Positions 23,001 to 34,375 of a stretch of 64,000 nt of DNA are shown piece by piece. Position 1 is the first letter of the stretch; each line of letters starts with the position of its first letter. The notes beneath the pieces were generated by a model. That model was given only the letters and a program-made list of their open reading frames with translations, made no database searches and was not told the DNA's origin. The stretch is from NCBI GenBank assembly GCA_963978895.1, contig OZ022242.1, forward strand, positions 19,175,477 to 19,239,476. The letters run 5' to 3'. Both the position numbers and the translations under genes were made by a program. This DNA is from Erpobdella octoculata (lineage: Eukaryota > Annelida > Clitellata > Hirudinida > Erpobdellidae).

Positions 23001-26000
23001 ACTGAAAATCTACAAAAACAGTTGGTATCGCCTGCTAATTTGAAAATCTGATAATAAACACTGATACGTCACAAACTCTAACAATTCATATTGCTTCATC
23101 AAAAATTCAGAAATTATTTCATAGTTTAAAAACGTCACCAATTTCAAATACTTCTCAAAAATCTCGTGGCACACCTAAAATCTTTCATAGCACACAAGCT
23201 GAGAATCACTGGTCTAGATGAGTTGTGTCTGCTTCTCAACAGTCGCAGATGTTGGTGGAGTGCGTGATATCAAGTTTTATTATTTCAAACAAATTTTATG
23301 CAATGAAATAATAATGCTTTTAGAAGTGTCAACTTGTTAATTAATGACACCAATGAAAAGTTTTGGACCACCATGTCTGCCCGGTTACAGACTTGTATGT
23401 GTGTGAAGAAATTCAAAAATCAAAGTTCTGAAATTTGAAGTTGAAACTGGGACACCCCAAGTTACCATAGAACTCTGTAATTGTAATAGATGTGTGTAAC
23501 CATGAAACTATGTGACAGATGACTGTTATGTTGAGTTATATTTAAATAAGGAATATTTATAATAATTTAAATTTAAAAAAATTTTTAGCTCCTCTTGAAT
23601 GACAGTGTAAAAAACAGTGGTGCTTTGAAGCTGTTGATCTCATTCATTCCTCCAACTTCAGTAGTTTTCTTCAACTTTGTTATGCCGTATGTCTTTGGAG
23701 TCCTAATCATGTATGAAAAGTACTCACCAGAGACACAACTCAATCTTACGTTGCTTAGGTTTGTTGATTGGTATTACAGGTCAAAATTGATGATTTGTTG
23801 ATATTGGTCACAGTGTTTATTCAATGAAACACTGTTTAACAAAATGTCAACTTATTTATCAGGCTATAAAATTTATTTAAGGAATGATAAATAAAAGATA
23901 ATGCTTTGTAATTAAAACTAACAAATTGTGCAAATAAGTTAATTATCGACTGCAGGTCAGTTCTCATCAACTTGACATCAATATTGACCCTCGTAATAAC
24001 AATCGGTACTCAACTCATTTGTGGTAAAAAGCAGCCATGTATTACGACCGTTCCTGTTAGGAAATATTTGTTTATTATGATTAATTTTTATTTATTGTTT
24101 CAGTTGTTTTTTTATACAAAGTATTATGTTTTGTTTTAAATTTTTTTATTTGAATAATGATTAATAATAATTACAAGGATTATGGTAATTTAGTTTAGTT
24201 TTTAAATTTATATTTTAGTGTTGGGAGACTTATGTCGGGCAACAGCTGTACAAGTTGAGCCTCATTGATTTTGTTGTTGATATTGTGTCCACATTTCTTG
24301 AATTTGTTAGGAGGTGAGTAGACAGATGGATGAGAGTTAAATATGAGTAATTAAATATCGTTATTGAAAAGAACATTGAATAATATTTTCTAATTATAAA
24401 TATCTGTAACAATAATAATTTTCAAAATTTTTCTTATGTAAAAAATTACAAATTATCCTTCCTCTCTTTACTTAACTAATATAATAAAAAGTCCTTGTAA
24501 GTCTGTTTTTAGATCTTCTTCTCCTAATCACTCTTGTATTTTTTCTCTTAAGCATTCCTCTGCTAAACACTCTTTTTCCTACTCGGGTTTTTTTCTCTGG
24601 AAATCTTTTCTTTCTTCTTTTACTAACTCTATGCTACTCACTGTATTTTTTCATCGGTCGAAAACATTCTTTTTCAATCAGTTCGTGACCGAGCGAACTT
24701 GCACGCTCTGTAAATAGTGCTTAACAAACACCAGTGATTGATTAATCGATTTAAACAGATTATAGCAGAATTTGGAAGTTATGCATGATTGAATTTGTTT
24801 AATTTTTATATTGAAGAAAACTGGTAGACAGATTTCAAGAAAAAAAGTTTATAAAGTGGCTGGGATATCAGTCATTTGATGTACCAAAGAATATCATTGA
24901 TGTTGTGTACAAACAATCTATTTGCTGGTTGGATTTTTTTTTCAACTTTTATAGGCAGCCATTTTATTATTAGTTTGATGAACTTTAGTGTTTAAAACAT
25001 TGTAGTTACCTAAAATTATTTAAAAAAAAACATCTTTACCACTTTTTGTTCTAACACTTGACAAGAGGATAACTTTAGAATTACTAATAAAAGAACCAAA
25101 TATAGATTTTTCTTGACACCTTCATTAGGGTGGGTTGTTTTCTAACTGTTTTTGAATATTGACATTGGACAAGTTGAGATAGTTGTTATTTACCTTCATA
25201 ATGATTTATTCAACATTGTGTACACAGACAGTCATTTAAGGTGCCTGCTTTCCAACACCCCTATGGTTGCTGATAGGATTCAAACAGCCCTCTCGTTTAG
25301 GCCAACAGGCGATCACTTTACTGTGATACCACCAGCACCATTTAATTATAAAAGATAAGATCTTCCAGTCCAGAGATACTTCAATCTAGAGACTATTCAG
25401 CCATCTTGCACAATTTAATAAGCCAATTCTCCATTCAACACATTTTTGGTCTATTTTTCCAGTGAAAAGTCCGAGCATGTGTTCCGTGAGCAGTTTATTA
25501 ATCTACAAGCAATTGTAATAGAACTTTTTTATTCTATTAAGAACTGCAAAACAGTTCTATAAGAATGTTTGTTTTGATTACTACCACTGTTACAAGAGCT
25601 CTTTCACAAACAGTTTTTGCTTTTGTGTTGTCTTCAATGGTTCTAACACTACTAAACTCATAAAAAATGCTAGCAGTTGCTTTGCTGAATACATTCCCAT
25701 TTTCACTTGTTAGCAGAATTGCTCTTTGGGTCAGATAAACTCTACTGTCATGTCCAGATTCTTTTCTGGAATTCAGATGGTGTTTTTTCTTGGTTTTGTT
25801 GTTTCATTTAACTTCTTTGTAAATCACACCTCTAATCAATTTAGTCATTTACACCAATGTAAACTAACGTTTCTCTACATGATGCATAATATATCTTCAC
25901 ATTTTAATTTTAGGCTTGTTTTTTTCTGTCTTTTTTTATATTTCGTATGTAAAGTTTATTTGACTTTTTGACATCAACATCAGGTTGTCTAGCAAAATTT

Positions 26001-29000
26001 GTCATCACCTCTAATCAGTTCCATAGCACATCTTGGCATTTTAAATGAGCTGTTTGGTGCTGTCAAACAAAGAATAAACAAAACCTCAGTTATAGACAGA
26101 ATTTAAACAATTATTAATTAAATTATTCTAAAATAAGGAAAAATAGAATATTCTCATTAATTTTTTGCTTAGAAAATTAACTGCAGGTCACTGACTGATG
26201 TTAACACATTTTGAGCTTTCACAATGCGCGAAAGTAAAATCTGTATCTACAAATATTAATAAAAAAAAACTGTTTACACAAAAAGTCTTAAACTATGAAC
26301 ATGCATCTTTTTTAACTTGTCCAACAACTGGATTCCAAAATCAATCCACCTTAACCTTTACTATACATAACTATTAATACAGTGAGATAAGAATAAAGTG
26401 AAATATGGATTGTGTATGTAATTTAATTTAACCATTCAGTTTTAGCTCTAATTTTAAGAACTGCAGTTTAAAAACAGGTTTTAATACATAAAGAAATAAT
26501 ATTTGCATTTAAGAAAAAATTTGATAAAATATTCATGGAGCTTGTTGCCACATGGGTAATATAAACATGACCTCAATTAAATAAAAAATTTTAAATATGT
26601 TTATGTTATTTTTTGAAGTTGTTATAAGTCCATGAGGTCATGGAATTTTCAAGAATTCTAATAACTGTTAAAATTCATTTATTTTAAGGCTTGGCATATT
26701 TGTAGCGCCTATGATATCTGTGATCACTGCACTCAAGTTCCTTGTTCTTTTTGCTCTAAAGACAGTAAGTATGAGTTTATAATAATTTGAATACATAAGA
26801 ATGAATTTATAATAGTGTTATTACATAAATAGTGTTATTACATAAATAGTGTTATTACATAAATAGTGTTATTACATAAATAGTGTTATTACATAAATAG
26901 TGTTATTACATAAATAGTGTTATTACATAAATAGTGTTATTACATAAATAGTGTTATTACATAAATAGTGTTATTACATAAATAGTGTTATTACATAAAT
27001 AGTGTTATTACATAAATAGTGTTATTACATAAATAGTGTTATTACATAAATAGTGTTATTACATAAATAGAAGTTACTAGTCCATAAGAAATTATGGATT
27101 TTTAAAAATATCATTTTTATATTATTTTGTGATTGCAGCACAAACATTCTGATCTCTAAAGACTAACAGTGTAGAATTGCATAATAACTTTTATTACATG
27201 CCTACACCAAGGATATCTTGATATAACAACTTGATCCACGCAATACTATAGTAGGCCTATATAATACAACCAATTACATCATAATTATATCAAAATCTTT
27301 ATAGGTATGATATAACTACTGACACGTTTGTAGTTTGTTACATGACTTTATTCATAATAATGATATAATAAGTGATAAAACAGCAAAAAAAACCGTAGGC
27401 TTAGCCTACTAAAGTAGGTTGTGAATCCAGTAGTTATAACAAGATATTATTGGCCTGCACACACTAATTTTATCAACAAGTGACCCTGCTGACTGCCACG
27501 TTATACACAAACATGAATTTATTATAGGTTTTATGCAAAAATACGAATTTATTATGTTTTATACACAATTATGAATTTATTATAATTTTAATATATAAGT
27601 ATGAGTTTGTTATATACAATTGGAATAAATAACAACTTAATTTTCAACATTTAATAAATATTATAGATGTCATAAAGATAAATAAATAACATATTTATCA
27701 TGAAATTTTATAAATGACATATATTAATCAACATACATAATTTCCGATGTCTGTATGCATGTATGTTAGTAGTTTTGTAATTTTGCATAACGCGGTGGTC
27801 AGCAGTCGATCAAATTAGTGCACAGAGGCATGTAGTAAAAGTTATAAAATTGTACACTGCCAGCCCTAAAAATCAAAAGACGTGGCGCTGCAAACGAAAA
27901 ATGATATATAATGAGATTTAAAAAAATCCGTCATTTTTGATAGTCTATCTCTTGTCAAGTAATATTTTCATGTCATAAAAACTTATGACAAACTTAAGTT
28001 TACAGCTCTGATCAACTGCAAACCATCGGGATCTGAGCAGAGGACATTTGAATCTCGTTATTTCTTTGCTGTACTTCTATTGCTTACTCTTTTTTTCTGC
28101 TCTTCATTGAATGCATTTGCTGTTGGAAGGCTGGTTAAACGTTTTTTTTTATTAAATATATTGATAGATTTAAAAATAAATAAAGGTCATTGTAATTATT
28201 ATTCTAAATATTTAGGGGCGCCATTGGGGAGGCAAGATTTTTAAAAAATTGAAGAAAAAAGGGAAGAATATTTGGAAAAAGTACCTGCAACTATACCCCT
28301 AATTATCAGCTATTTTTTATGGAAATTTAAGTTTAGTAGGTATTTAAAATGTTTTGGCATTTGAAAATTTTGCCCCCCATGGTTTTGCTGAAATGATGCT
28401 CCTATTAATATTATTATATTATAATTTTCCATTATGTAGCACTATAAAAATGTGACAACTCCAAACAAACCTCGTATCCAACAGTCATTGAGTTATGAAA
28501 ATTTTAGAATGATAAAATAAAATGTTATTGATAACTAGAAATGATCTTTTTGATAGGATTCTACCATCTCAATCCTGTGGGCCTTTTCGCATATTTACCA
28601 AGGACAATCATTATATATACACAGCAATGACAGACAACATTGCCACCTTCTCCTCTTCTATACAAACCTTTATTTGGTTTCTTGAGACGTGGATGTTTTT
28701 CATCATTTTCACCATTCTTCTCAGGTGTGTTAACTAGTGAATTGTTAAATGAGTGTTAAGTGAAAAATCAATTAGATTTTAACTTAGGTTGGTGGGAGAT
28801 TGGATTGATGAGATAGTTAGTTAGTTAAAGGATAAATTAATGAAAAGTAAATGAATAAATAAACCGTTTTTATTATTATGATATTTCTTAATATTCATAG
28901 AGAACAGTGCTTTTTAAGTAACTTTGATGTTCAGCATTTCACAATTTTTTTTCATGTTTGAAGGTATTAGTCAAACTTCATTACCAATCTGTAGCAAGAG

Positions 29001-31059
29001 GGCATTGAAAATGAAAACTCTGAAAACCAATTTTTAACATGAAAAATCACTGTTTTGCCTCTATTTTAGTCAACTTTGCATAAGTTTTTGTACACGTGTT
29101 GCTGCAATGGCAAAAGAATTCTTGAAATTTATTTGTTCAGTTAAGATTTACTCATCTACGTGATGAAAATATGTTTTATAGTATTTTATTTATGAACTAG
29201 CGGGGTACCCGGCGTTGTCCGGGGTTTTAAGAGGTTTTTCTAATGCTTGTTTTCCCGTTCCTGGTCGCTTTCCCGCTCCCGGTTGCCTTCATGCCTATAA
29301 ATTGTTCCTGCTCGCTCTCCCGCTCCGCTAAGCTCATTTGTGACCGATTTTAATTTTTTTTCACAAAAACTCCCCCCATTGACTCTCAAGATTGTGTGAA
29401 AATTTCATTATGATCAGATGAATGGTGTAGCAATGTATGAGTTACATACAGAAAACCTCATTTATATATATATATATATATTTTTCAAATAATTAGGAAC
29501 AAGATGTTCTTTCAAACACGCTTTATTAAAGACTATGGCCCATTTCTTATTACAAACTTTTTCTATCAAACGTGAAACTTTTCGAAAATCGGAAATACCA
29601 AGACACTTTTGAACAAACTGGTATATATTTTTATTAATGTTATGGTCATGAGCTGACCTGCAGGTTTCGGCTTTATTAGCCATCATCAGAACTCATAAAA
29701 CTAATTTACAGCTACAACGAAAATATATAAAGTGGTGTGGCGAGACATATCAGATATGTTTACACATCAATCGAGGTCAAAGTACAAAGAAGAGTAAAAG
29801 CAAATTATGAAAACCGCTAAGAAACAACCAAAAAATTTTTGCCTCGGAGTAAATAAATAAACAAAAAATAAGAAAAAATAAAAAATTACATGTGTTAAAA
29901 TATACAACCAAATTAAGTAGTAAAATATAACTATTAAAAGAAAATTACTAATAAAAGCAAAGAGGTAAAATAATAAAATAAGAATTTAAAGCTACAATTC
30001 AAAGATAATAGGATATCGATAAAATTGAGAGTTTAATTAAAAGTTGAAAATGATCAACGTCTACGTATAGTAATATTACAGTTATCGATCAAATGCGGAC
30101 ACATCGCACCAGTCCCATCACCATCACACAGGTCAGCAGTCTCGAGGCCTCGAGGAGGTTGGCTCATGGCTGACAAACCAGTGGAGCACTGCTCGACCGC
30201 GTCCAACGCTTCAATATGGTTGGTAGATGGAGGAAAGGAAACAGGACCACAAACTGGGCCGTTGTCGTATTGGTCGCAAGGATGATCATAACTGTGATAA
30301 GATACATTTGTAGTCTTGGTTGGCGAACTCCTAGTACGGAGTTCAGATAAATCAGAAAAGGAGATGCGAGGTGTAACAAAAGGAGAATGCGGGAGGACAG
30401 TGAATAGCGGAGTCCTTGGCATGTCGGCAGGGCACAATTCGGTTGCATTTGGAACATCGATACAGTTGGTAGGGTCTATTTCGTTGGCAGCGTTGTAGCT
30501 GTAAATTAGTTTTATGAGTTCTGATGATGGCTAATAAAGCCGAAACCTGCAGGTCAGCTCATGACCATAACATTAATAAAAATATATACCAGTTTGTTCA
30601 AAAGTGTCTTGGTATTTCCGATTTTCGAAAAGTTTCACGTTTGATAGAAAAAGTTTGTAATAAGAAATGGGCCATAGTCTTTAATAAAGCGTGTTTGAAA
30701 GAACATATATATATATATATATATATATAAATACTTTTTAATCTAGTTAATATTTTATTTCAGTCTCTTTATGTTGTATTACCTCTCACTTGTTGCTGGC
30801 AACAAGAAACTGGCAAAGAACTTGGAAGATCAATTGATTTCTGTAAATCTCTTAATTTATTGAATTTATTTCTTTAATATGTGTTGATTTTGTTGTTGTA
30901 TTGTCTGTTTTGGTGTGCCTAAAAATATGTTTATTAATTTTTTAATGTCTAACAACTTGTACCCAATAAAATTATTTACAGATGAAATCTGACAATCAAC
31001 AGTACAGGAAAGAAATCCTGGCTCTGAAACAGAGGCTTAATAGACAGAAGAACATGTGA
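17073..31059 (+). CDS. Transmembrane channel-like (TMC) protein, 14 joined exons, N-terminus not found
   Basis: TMC proteins are multi-pass plasma-membrane proteins related to anoctamins; some form mechanosensory channels. Exons that join in phase: 17073-17222, 17350-17489, 17999-18135, 18739-18913, 20623-20784, 23589-23758, 23956-24055, 24219-24313, 24817-24927, 26689-26768, 28006-28129, 28557-28724, 30764-30842 and 30982-31059 (TGA). Diagnostic features are LSYFHFILWLFLSN (first membrane segment), GWMEGTIMFYGSYF, FCGWDFAI, the TMC signature CWETYVGQ (24219 on), ICWLGIFVAP, LPSQSCGPFR, and a Lys-rich coiled tail after YYLSLVAGNKK. No stop codon or frameshift occurs in the exons, so it looks functional. 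Two junctions are less certain: 26768/28006 (a stronger GTAAGT donor lies 4 bases earlier) and 28129/28557 (needs a GC donor). The subfamily is not resolved. Confidence 0.9.
18444..18632. mobile_element. Short TA-flanked MITE in a TMC intron
   Basis: The 13-base ends CTGTAAAAGTCCT and, inverted, CAGTAAAAGTCCT are flanked by TA. At 189 bp with no coding capacity it fits a Tc1/mariner- or pogo-type MITE. It lies just upstream of the exon at 18739. Confidence 0.55.
19430..20210. repeat. Complex intronic repeat: direct 199-bp-spaced copies and an inverted pair
   Basis: The block 19852-19960 recurs at 20051-20160 (AACAAGCAAGGTGTCATTTT shared). The segment 20021-20062 reappears inverted at 20156-20200 (TAAGCATAAAGCGTATATCT shared), making a hairpin of about 40 bp stem. 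AGCAGGCGCTC boxes occur at 19434 and 19963. It is in the intron after exon 18739-18913; no element class is recognised. Confidence 0.6.
21259..21488 (+). mobile_element. tRNA-derived SINE, same family as 15576
   Basis: The head GCGCTGGTGGCAGAGCGG, a B-box GGCAGTTCAAACC and the same core are present. The 3' end has a hairpin (GCCTTTGTGCAAGACTTTGT then its complement) and an A-rich tail. It lies in a TMC intron. Confidence 0.85.
22109..22348 (+). repeat. Partial duplication of a TMC exon and its downstream intron
   Basis: This 240-bp block matches 23679-23918 with two differences. It includes the last 80 bases of the exon 23589-23758, its donor, and 160 bases of the following intron, but not the acceptor or the start of the exon. 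It lies about 1.6 kb upstream in the preceding intron, in the same orientation. It cannot be spliced as that exon without a new acceptor. Confidence 0.95.
22435..22550 (-). mobile_element. tRNA-derived SINE, 3'-truncated
   Basis: Reverse complement of the SINE at 21259, with the head, B-box and the first part of the core, ending at AGTTCACTCGCATTGCT. It lies in the same TMC intron as the exon duplication. Confidence 0.85.
24219..24313 (+). CDS. TMC exon with the CWET signature
   Basis: Acceptor TATTTTAG and donor GTGAGT bound an exon starting TGT TGG GAG ACT, giving CWETYVGQQLYKLSLIDFVV. The Cys-Trp-Glu-Thr motif is the hallmark of the TMC domain. The previous exon (23956-24055) ends in phase 0 at GTTAGG. 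Confidence 0.92.
26813..27070. repeat. 17-bp minisatellite, about 15 copies
   Basis: The unit AATAGTGTTATTACATA repeats almost without change. It lies in the TMC intron that follows exon 26689-26768. Confidence 0.97.
29197..29480 (-). mobile_element. Helitron H2, short copy in a TMC intron
   Basis: Read on -, it starts with a TATATATAAATGAGG end, has ACCATTCATCTGATCATAAT and the GCGGGAGAGCGAGC-type segment, and ends with CCCCGGACAACGCCGGGTAC, then CCCGCTAG, followed by T. CCGG...CCGGG forms the hairpin before CTAG. Confidence 0.75.
29648..29697 (-). ncRNA. Hammerhead ribozyme, inverted copy
   Basis: Exact reverse complement of the motif at 30514-30562: the same core, stem I and GTC site on the - strand, in the left inverted arm. 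Confidence 0.7.
30054..30497 (-). pseudogene. Penelope-like ORF C-terminal tail
   Basis: An open - frame runs from the inner edge of the right arm to a stop at 30054. It is Ser/Pro/Thr-rich and ends LIDNCNITIRRR. A second unrelated copy at 53545-53856 ends [12 protein letters not shown] and shares a SSPxxTxVS...HIE pattern, which supports this as a real conserved tail. The upstream polymerase is missing. Confidence 0.45.
30514..30562 (+). ncRNA. Hammerhead ribozyme (Penelope type)
   Basis: Core CTGATGA at 30521-30527 and GAAA at 30542-30545. Stem I is ATGAGTT (30514-30520) with AGCTCAT (30556-30562), seven pairs including one G-U. Stem II is GGCT with AGCC around a short loop, after one extra U. 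Stem III is the very short CC/GG of CCTGCAGG, and the predicted cleavage site follows GTC at 30555. Short stem III is typical of Penelope hammerheads. Activity is inferred from the fold. Confidence 0.7.
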
Positions 31060-31264
31060 AGATATATATGTGCATATATCTCTTAATTTTTTATAGAAAT
31101 TCATCTTTTATATGGGTTATCTCCAGTATGTATATAAATATATCAAGCTGTGCACAAACTTGTGATATTTATTCATGTAAGTGCAGTTGTGGTGAGCATG
31201 ATACTCTCAACAATTGTGAATGCTAATGAACTGACGTTTCAAGCACTACATCAGTGTATGTTAA
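31060..31264 (+). other. TMC 3' untranslated region (probable)
   Basis: This follows the TGA at 31057-31059. No perfect AATAAA is visible before the Helitron at 31265, so the transcript may end in a variant signal or continue into the Helitron. Confidence 0.35.
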
Positions 31265-32439
31265 TCTATATATATAAAAGAACATGTCCTGACTGACTGA
31301 CTGACTGACTGACTGACTGACTGATGACTGACTGATAATCAACGCCGAGCTCAAACGCCTCATCCTAGGAACGTGAAATTTGGAACTTATATTACTTTTA
31401 TAGCGTAAACATCCGCTAGGAAAGGATTTTTTAAAATTTTGCTCCTGAGGGGAAAAAACTGGAAAACAAACTTTTTTCTAAAACAATGTATATCTCGGAA
31501 ACCAAAAATGATGAGATTTTGAAATTTGGTATATAGATTCTTTTTGAAAAATAAAAAGATACGTGTTTCACCATTTTTTGAAAATTCGGTTTCCCGGACC
31601 TCAAATGTGGGTTGGAAAATTGGGTTGTTTGGTTTTTAAAGTAGCTTCTACTCAAAAACTGTTAATGCTACAGGAGTAAAAATTAGTATTTAGTTTCTAC
31701 TCTAAAAATAATGAAATACGTGTTTTAGCATTTTTTGAAAATTTGGTTTCCAGGACTTCAAATGTGGGGTGGAAAATAGGGCTAAATGTCTTTTATAGTA
31801 ACTGCTACTCAAAAACAGTAAATACCACAGATGTAAAAATTATTATTTAGTTTCTTTTCTAAAAATAAAGATATACGTGTTTCACCATTTTTTACAATTT
31901 GGTTCCCAGGACCTCAAATGTGAAGTGGAAAAAAGGTTATTTGATTTTAAAATAACTGCTACTCAAAAACTGTAAGTGCTACAGATGTGAAAATTAGTAT
32001 TTTGAGGTTTTGTTCCGGTTAAAAGTAGATGAGTTCAGTTTATCACCGGACGGACGGGCCAAGCCGTTATTTTAGGGTCTTCACACGGCCCTGCCCAATC
32101 CTTAAATCAAGGTGGGACGGGCCGAGATTTTTAACTAAGTATATAGACATTTGAGTGATTTTAGGGTTTTCAGACGGACCGGGCTAAACCTGAAGTCAAG
32201 GTGGGACGGGCCGAAGTTTTTCATCAAGTATATAGAACTTCTAGGCCTGTAAAAACGGGCCGGGCCCATATTAGACGGGCCGTGCCGGGCCAGGAATTTC
32301 GGTTTATGAAGCGGGCTGGGCCAAGTTGCCGACGGGCCGAGCCGAGACCTAAAAAATTGATCCGTGTAGTACTCTACTATGTATGCTCGGTTCAAATTCT
32401 CTAATTTCATGCGAGCGAAGCCGCTACGGGCACTGCTAG
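31265..32439 (+). mobile_element. Helitron H1, copy B (complete ends)
   Basis: Starts TCTATATATATAAAAGAACA after A and ends GCTACGGGCACTGCTAG before T, the Helitron pattern of TC...CTAG inserted between A and T without target duplication. After the start comes a (GACT)n tract, then about 158-bp units each containing CAAATGTGGG and GTAAAAATTAGTATTTAG, then a GC-rich segment of repeated GGGCCGGGCC blocks. It is non-autonomous, with no Rep/helicase ORF. Confidence 0.85.
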
Positions 32440-32814
32440 TTTATAGATATAGTTGTGACAAAAAATAGAAAAAATTGTGACAGATTGTGATTGAGAAACT
32501 TTTGAAACAATCCCATTTTTTATTTAATATGTTAATTCTCATGATGATATAGTTGTTATACTCTTCTGGTTTGTCGCAGTTCTTGTTCTCATGAAAGTAC
32601 TTAAGGATCTTCGGGAATAAAATTTGTTGCTGTAGGAGCAATAGAAGGGCATGGGTATTTTTTAGTTTTTTTATGACCAAAAAACTTTCCAGGTCAAAAG
32701 TGCCTATTTACGAACATTAAAGGTTACTGTCAAAATTCAAATTTAGTTCACGTAAAAACGTTTGAAAATTTCAAGCAACATTTAGCCAGTCTATTTCACG
32801 TTTATGGACTAAAA

Positions 32815-33262
32815 AAAAGTTAGGAAAGTGGAAGATGAAAAGTGAGCGGGAACGGGAAATTGACCGAAAGCGGGGAAGGGAACAGGAGCTTCCAACGTTT
32901 ACAATTATACGGCTTGACGGACCTCGTTGCCGACTGGTTTTGGTCATACCTATAAAGTCGCTTGTTCTACGTTTGATACGGCAATTCATCATATAACTGC
33001 GGTGTCCCACAGGGCTCCGTCCTAGACCCACTCCTCTCTACGCAAATGAAATCGCGCAGGTGTTCGACAACCACAACATGCACTACCGTCTCTACACCGA
33101 CGACACGCGGATCTATGGGCATTGCCTACCCGACCAGATTGTTGATCTCTCTGCACGAATGTCTGCTTGCGTCACTGACATTGGTCGTTGGCTGTTGGCA
33201 AATCGGCTACAGTTCAACCCAGATAAAACAGAGGCCACGTGGAGTTCATCTAGGCATCTTCT
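32815..33262 (+). pseudogene. LINE reverse-transcriptase fragment (CR1/L2-like) after an H2 scrap
   Basis: 32815-32890 is a scrap of H2 minisatellite. From about 32890, frameshifted pieces give LTDLVADWFWSYL, then GVPQGSVLDPLL (RT motif), then YTDDTRIYG (the YxDD box with a T, 33090-33118), DIGRWLLANRLQFNPDKTEA and WSSSRH. The order is that of a LINE RT palm domain. It is cut off by the retrocopy that follows. Confidence 0.7.
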
Positions 33263-33385
33263 GCCATTATTATTTTTTTCATGGTACAAAACATTTATTC
33301 AAGGTAAAAATTGTTAATTAATAAAATGTTCCCAAAGTTACATGCATGATATATAATTTGGGAGAAAAGGCAAGCTGTGTCGACT

Positions 33386-34267
33386 TTATGAAAGACTAGG
33401 AAAGTCCAATTCATCAGCAACATTGGGGACAGCTGACACTTTTGGATCAACCTTTCTTTCAAAATTATCTCTCATCTGGAATCCACCCCTACCTCTTCTA
33501 CCTCTACGGGCATCGTTGAAGGTAATCTTTATTGGAACCGCACTCTTCTGCGTAATTTTTTCTTCGTCATCTTCTTCCTCTTCAGAATTTTCTTCCTCTT
33601 CATTTTTATTTTTCAATACCAGCATTTTTTTCCACTTAGAATCTTCACATCCTTCATTTACTTTTCTCACATTGAAAGCTGGTTTCGATCTGTTTATCTC
33701 CTGAAGTTTTTTCCACTCATCAAAAGTCATCTGGACTTCCTCGAGCTCAACAACTTTGGCTTTGCCATTTTCAACTACAGCCTCGTTAGCTTTTGGCTTT
33801 CCTTTCTTGGCAGTGAGGTCATCTTGGTTTAAAGTAACATCAATTTTACTACTTCTGTCAGTACCACTGTGACGATCAAAATCCCTTCTTGGCGGGCGAT
33901 TTTCACCTTCCCTTGTAGCACCTCTACCTCTCCTGGATCCTCCCCTACCTCTATCGGCTAGCCTGTCATCTCTAGGTCTACTTTCTCCAGACCAGTTTTG
34001 GGAAGCACCCTTGTTTTCTGAAGCATTACCCTTTTCAAAAGTCTTATCTGGACGATTTTGAACCTTTCTTGTTTCGGGTTGAGCAGCATGAGCAGATTTA
34101 GTGGCGGTCGGCCTCGCAAGGAAATTCTTCTGCGGTGCATTTTTCTGGTTATTAATAGGAACTGTGGCTGTTCCTTGTTTCTTGTTTGAGATAACCTTTG
34201 GCCCAGCTGAAGCGGCTGTTTTCTCCAAAGCTGCAAACTTGTTAACAACGTCTATCATGTACTCCAT
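33386..34267 (-). CDS. SERBP1/HABP4-like mRNA-binding protein, intronless retrocopy (293 aa)
   Basis: An open frame of 293 codons with the marks of the SERBP1/HABP4/Vig family: an RG-rich stretch (DRGRGGSRRGRGATREGENR, about residues 105-124), RRDFDRHSGTDRS, MTFDEWKKLQ, an acidic run, and a C-terminal RRGRRGRGGF box. Family members bind RNA and inactive ribosomes. There are no introns, and downstream on - an AATAAA (33295) is followed about 14 bases later by a short A-tract (33267-33273), as in a processed mRNA copy. It is inserted into a LINE fragment. The N-terminal half is shorter than in vertebrate SERBP1 (about 390-410 aa). The ORF is intact, so it may be young or expressed. Confidence 0.75.
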   Translation of the reverse strand: MEYMIDVVNKFAALEKTAASAGPKVISNKKQGTATVPINNQKNAPQKNFLARPTATKSAHAAQPETRKVQNRPDKTFEKGNASENKGASQNWSGESRPRDDRLADRGRGGSRRGRGATREGENRPPRRDFDRHSGTDRSSKIDVTLNQDDLTAKKGKPKANEAVVENGKAKVVELEEVQMTFDEWKKLQEINRSKPAFNVRKVNEGCEDSKWKKMLVLKNKNEEEENSEEEEDDEEKITQKSAVPIKITFNDARRGRRGRGGFQMRDNFERKVDPKVSAVPNVADELDFPSLS

Positions 34268-34375
34268 GTTTTCTTTCTTTTAACTAAAATATGTCGAAAC
34301 TAAAATTAATATAGTTATAGATCCACAATATCAAGCTATAATAATTATAAGCTTATATAATTTTTTTTCTTAAAT

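Larger units (their letters stand above)
29482..30706. mobile_element. Penelope-like element fragment flanked by inverted pLTRs
   Basis: Two near-identical arms of about 215 bp, 29489-29718 and 30494-30706, are inverted. Each holds a hammerhead-like ribozyme and the start of an ORF (MMANKAETCRSAHDHNINKN), including IVFNKACLKEH, like the N-terminal FLxxC region of Penelope polymerases. Between them a - strand ORF tail ends at 30054. Both arms stop at (TA)n. Inverted pLTRs are a known arrangement for Penelope elements. No RT or GIY-YIG region remains. Confidence 0.65.

Noticed and set aside
25152..25358. 68-codon ORF in a TMC intron
   Set aside because: No recognised domain, no matching splice borders in phase with neighbouring TMC exons; may be an old element scrap, not supported as a gene.
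26813..27070. CRISPR array
   Set aside because: The units are directly tandem with no spacers, in an animal intron.
28440..28512. Possible TMC exon HYKNVTTPNK after a TAG acceptor
   Set aside because: No donor before an in-frame stop, and the peptide does not fit the TMC sequence between the neighbouring exons.
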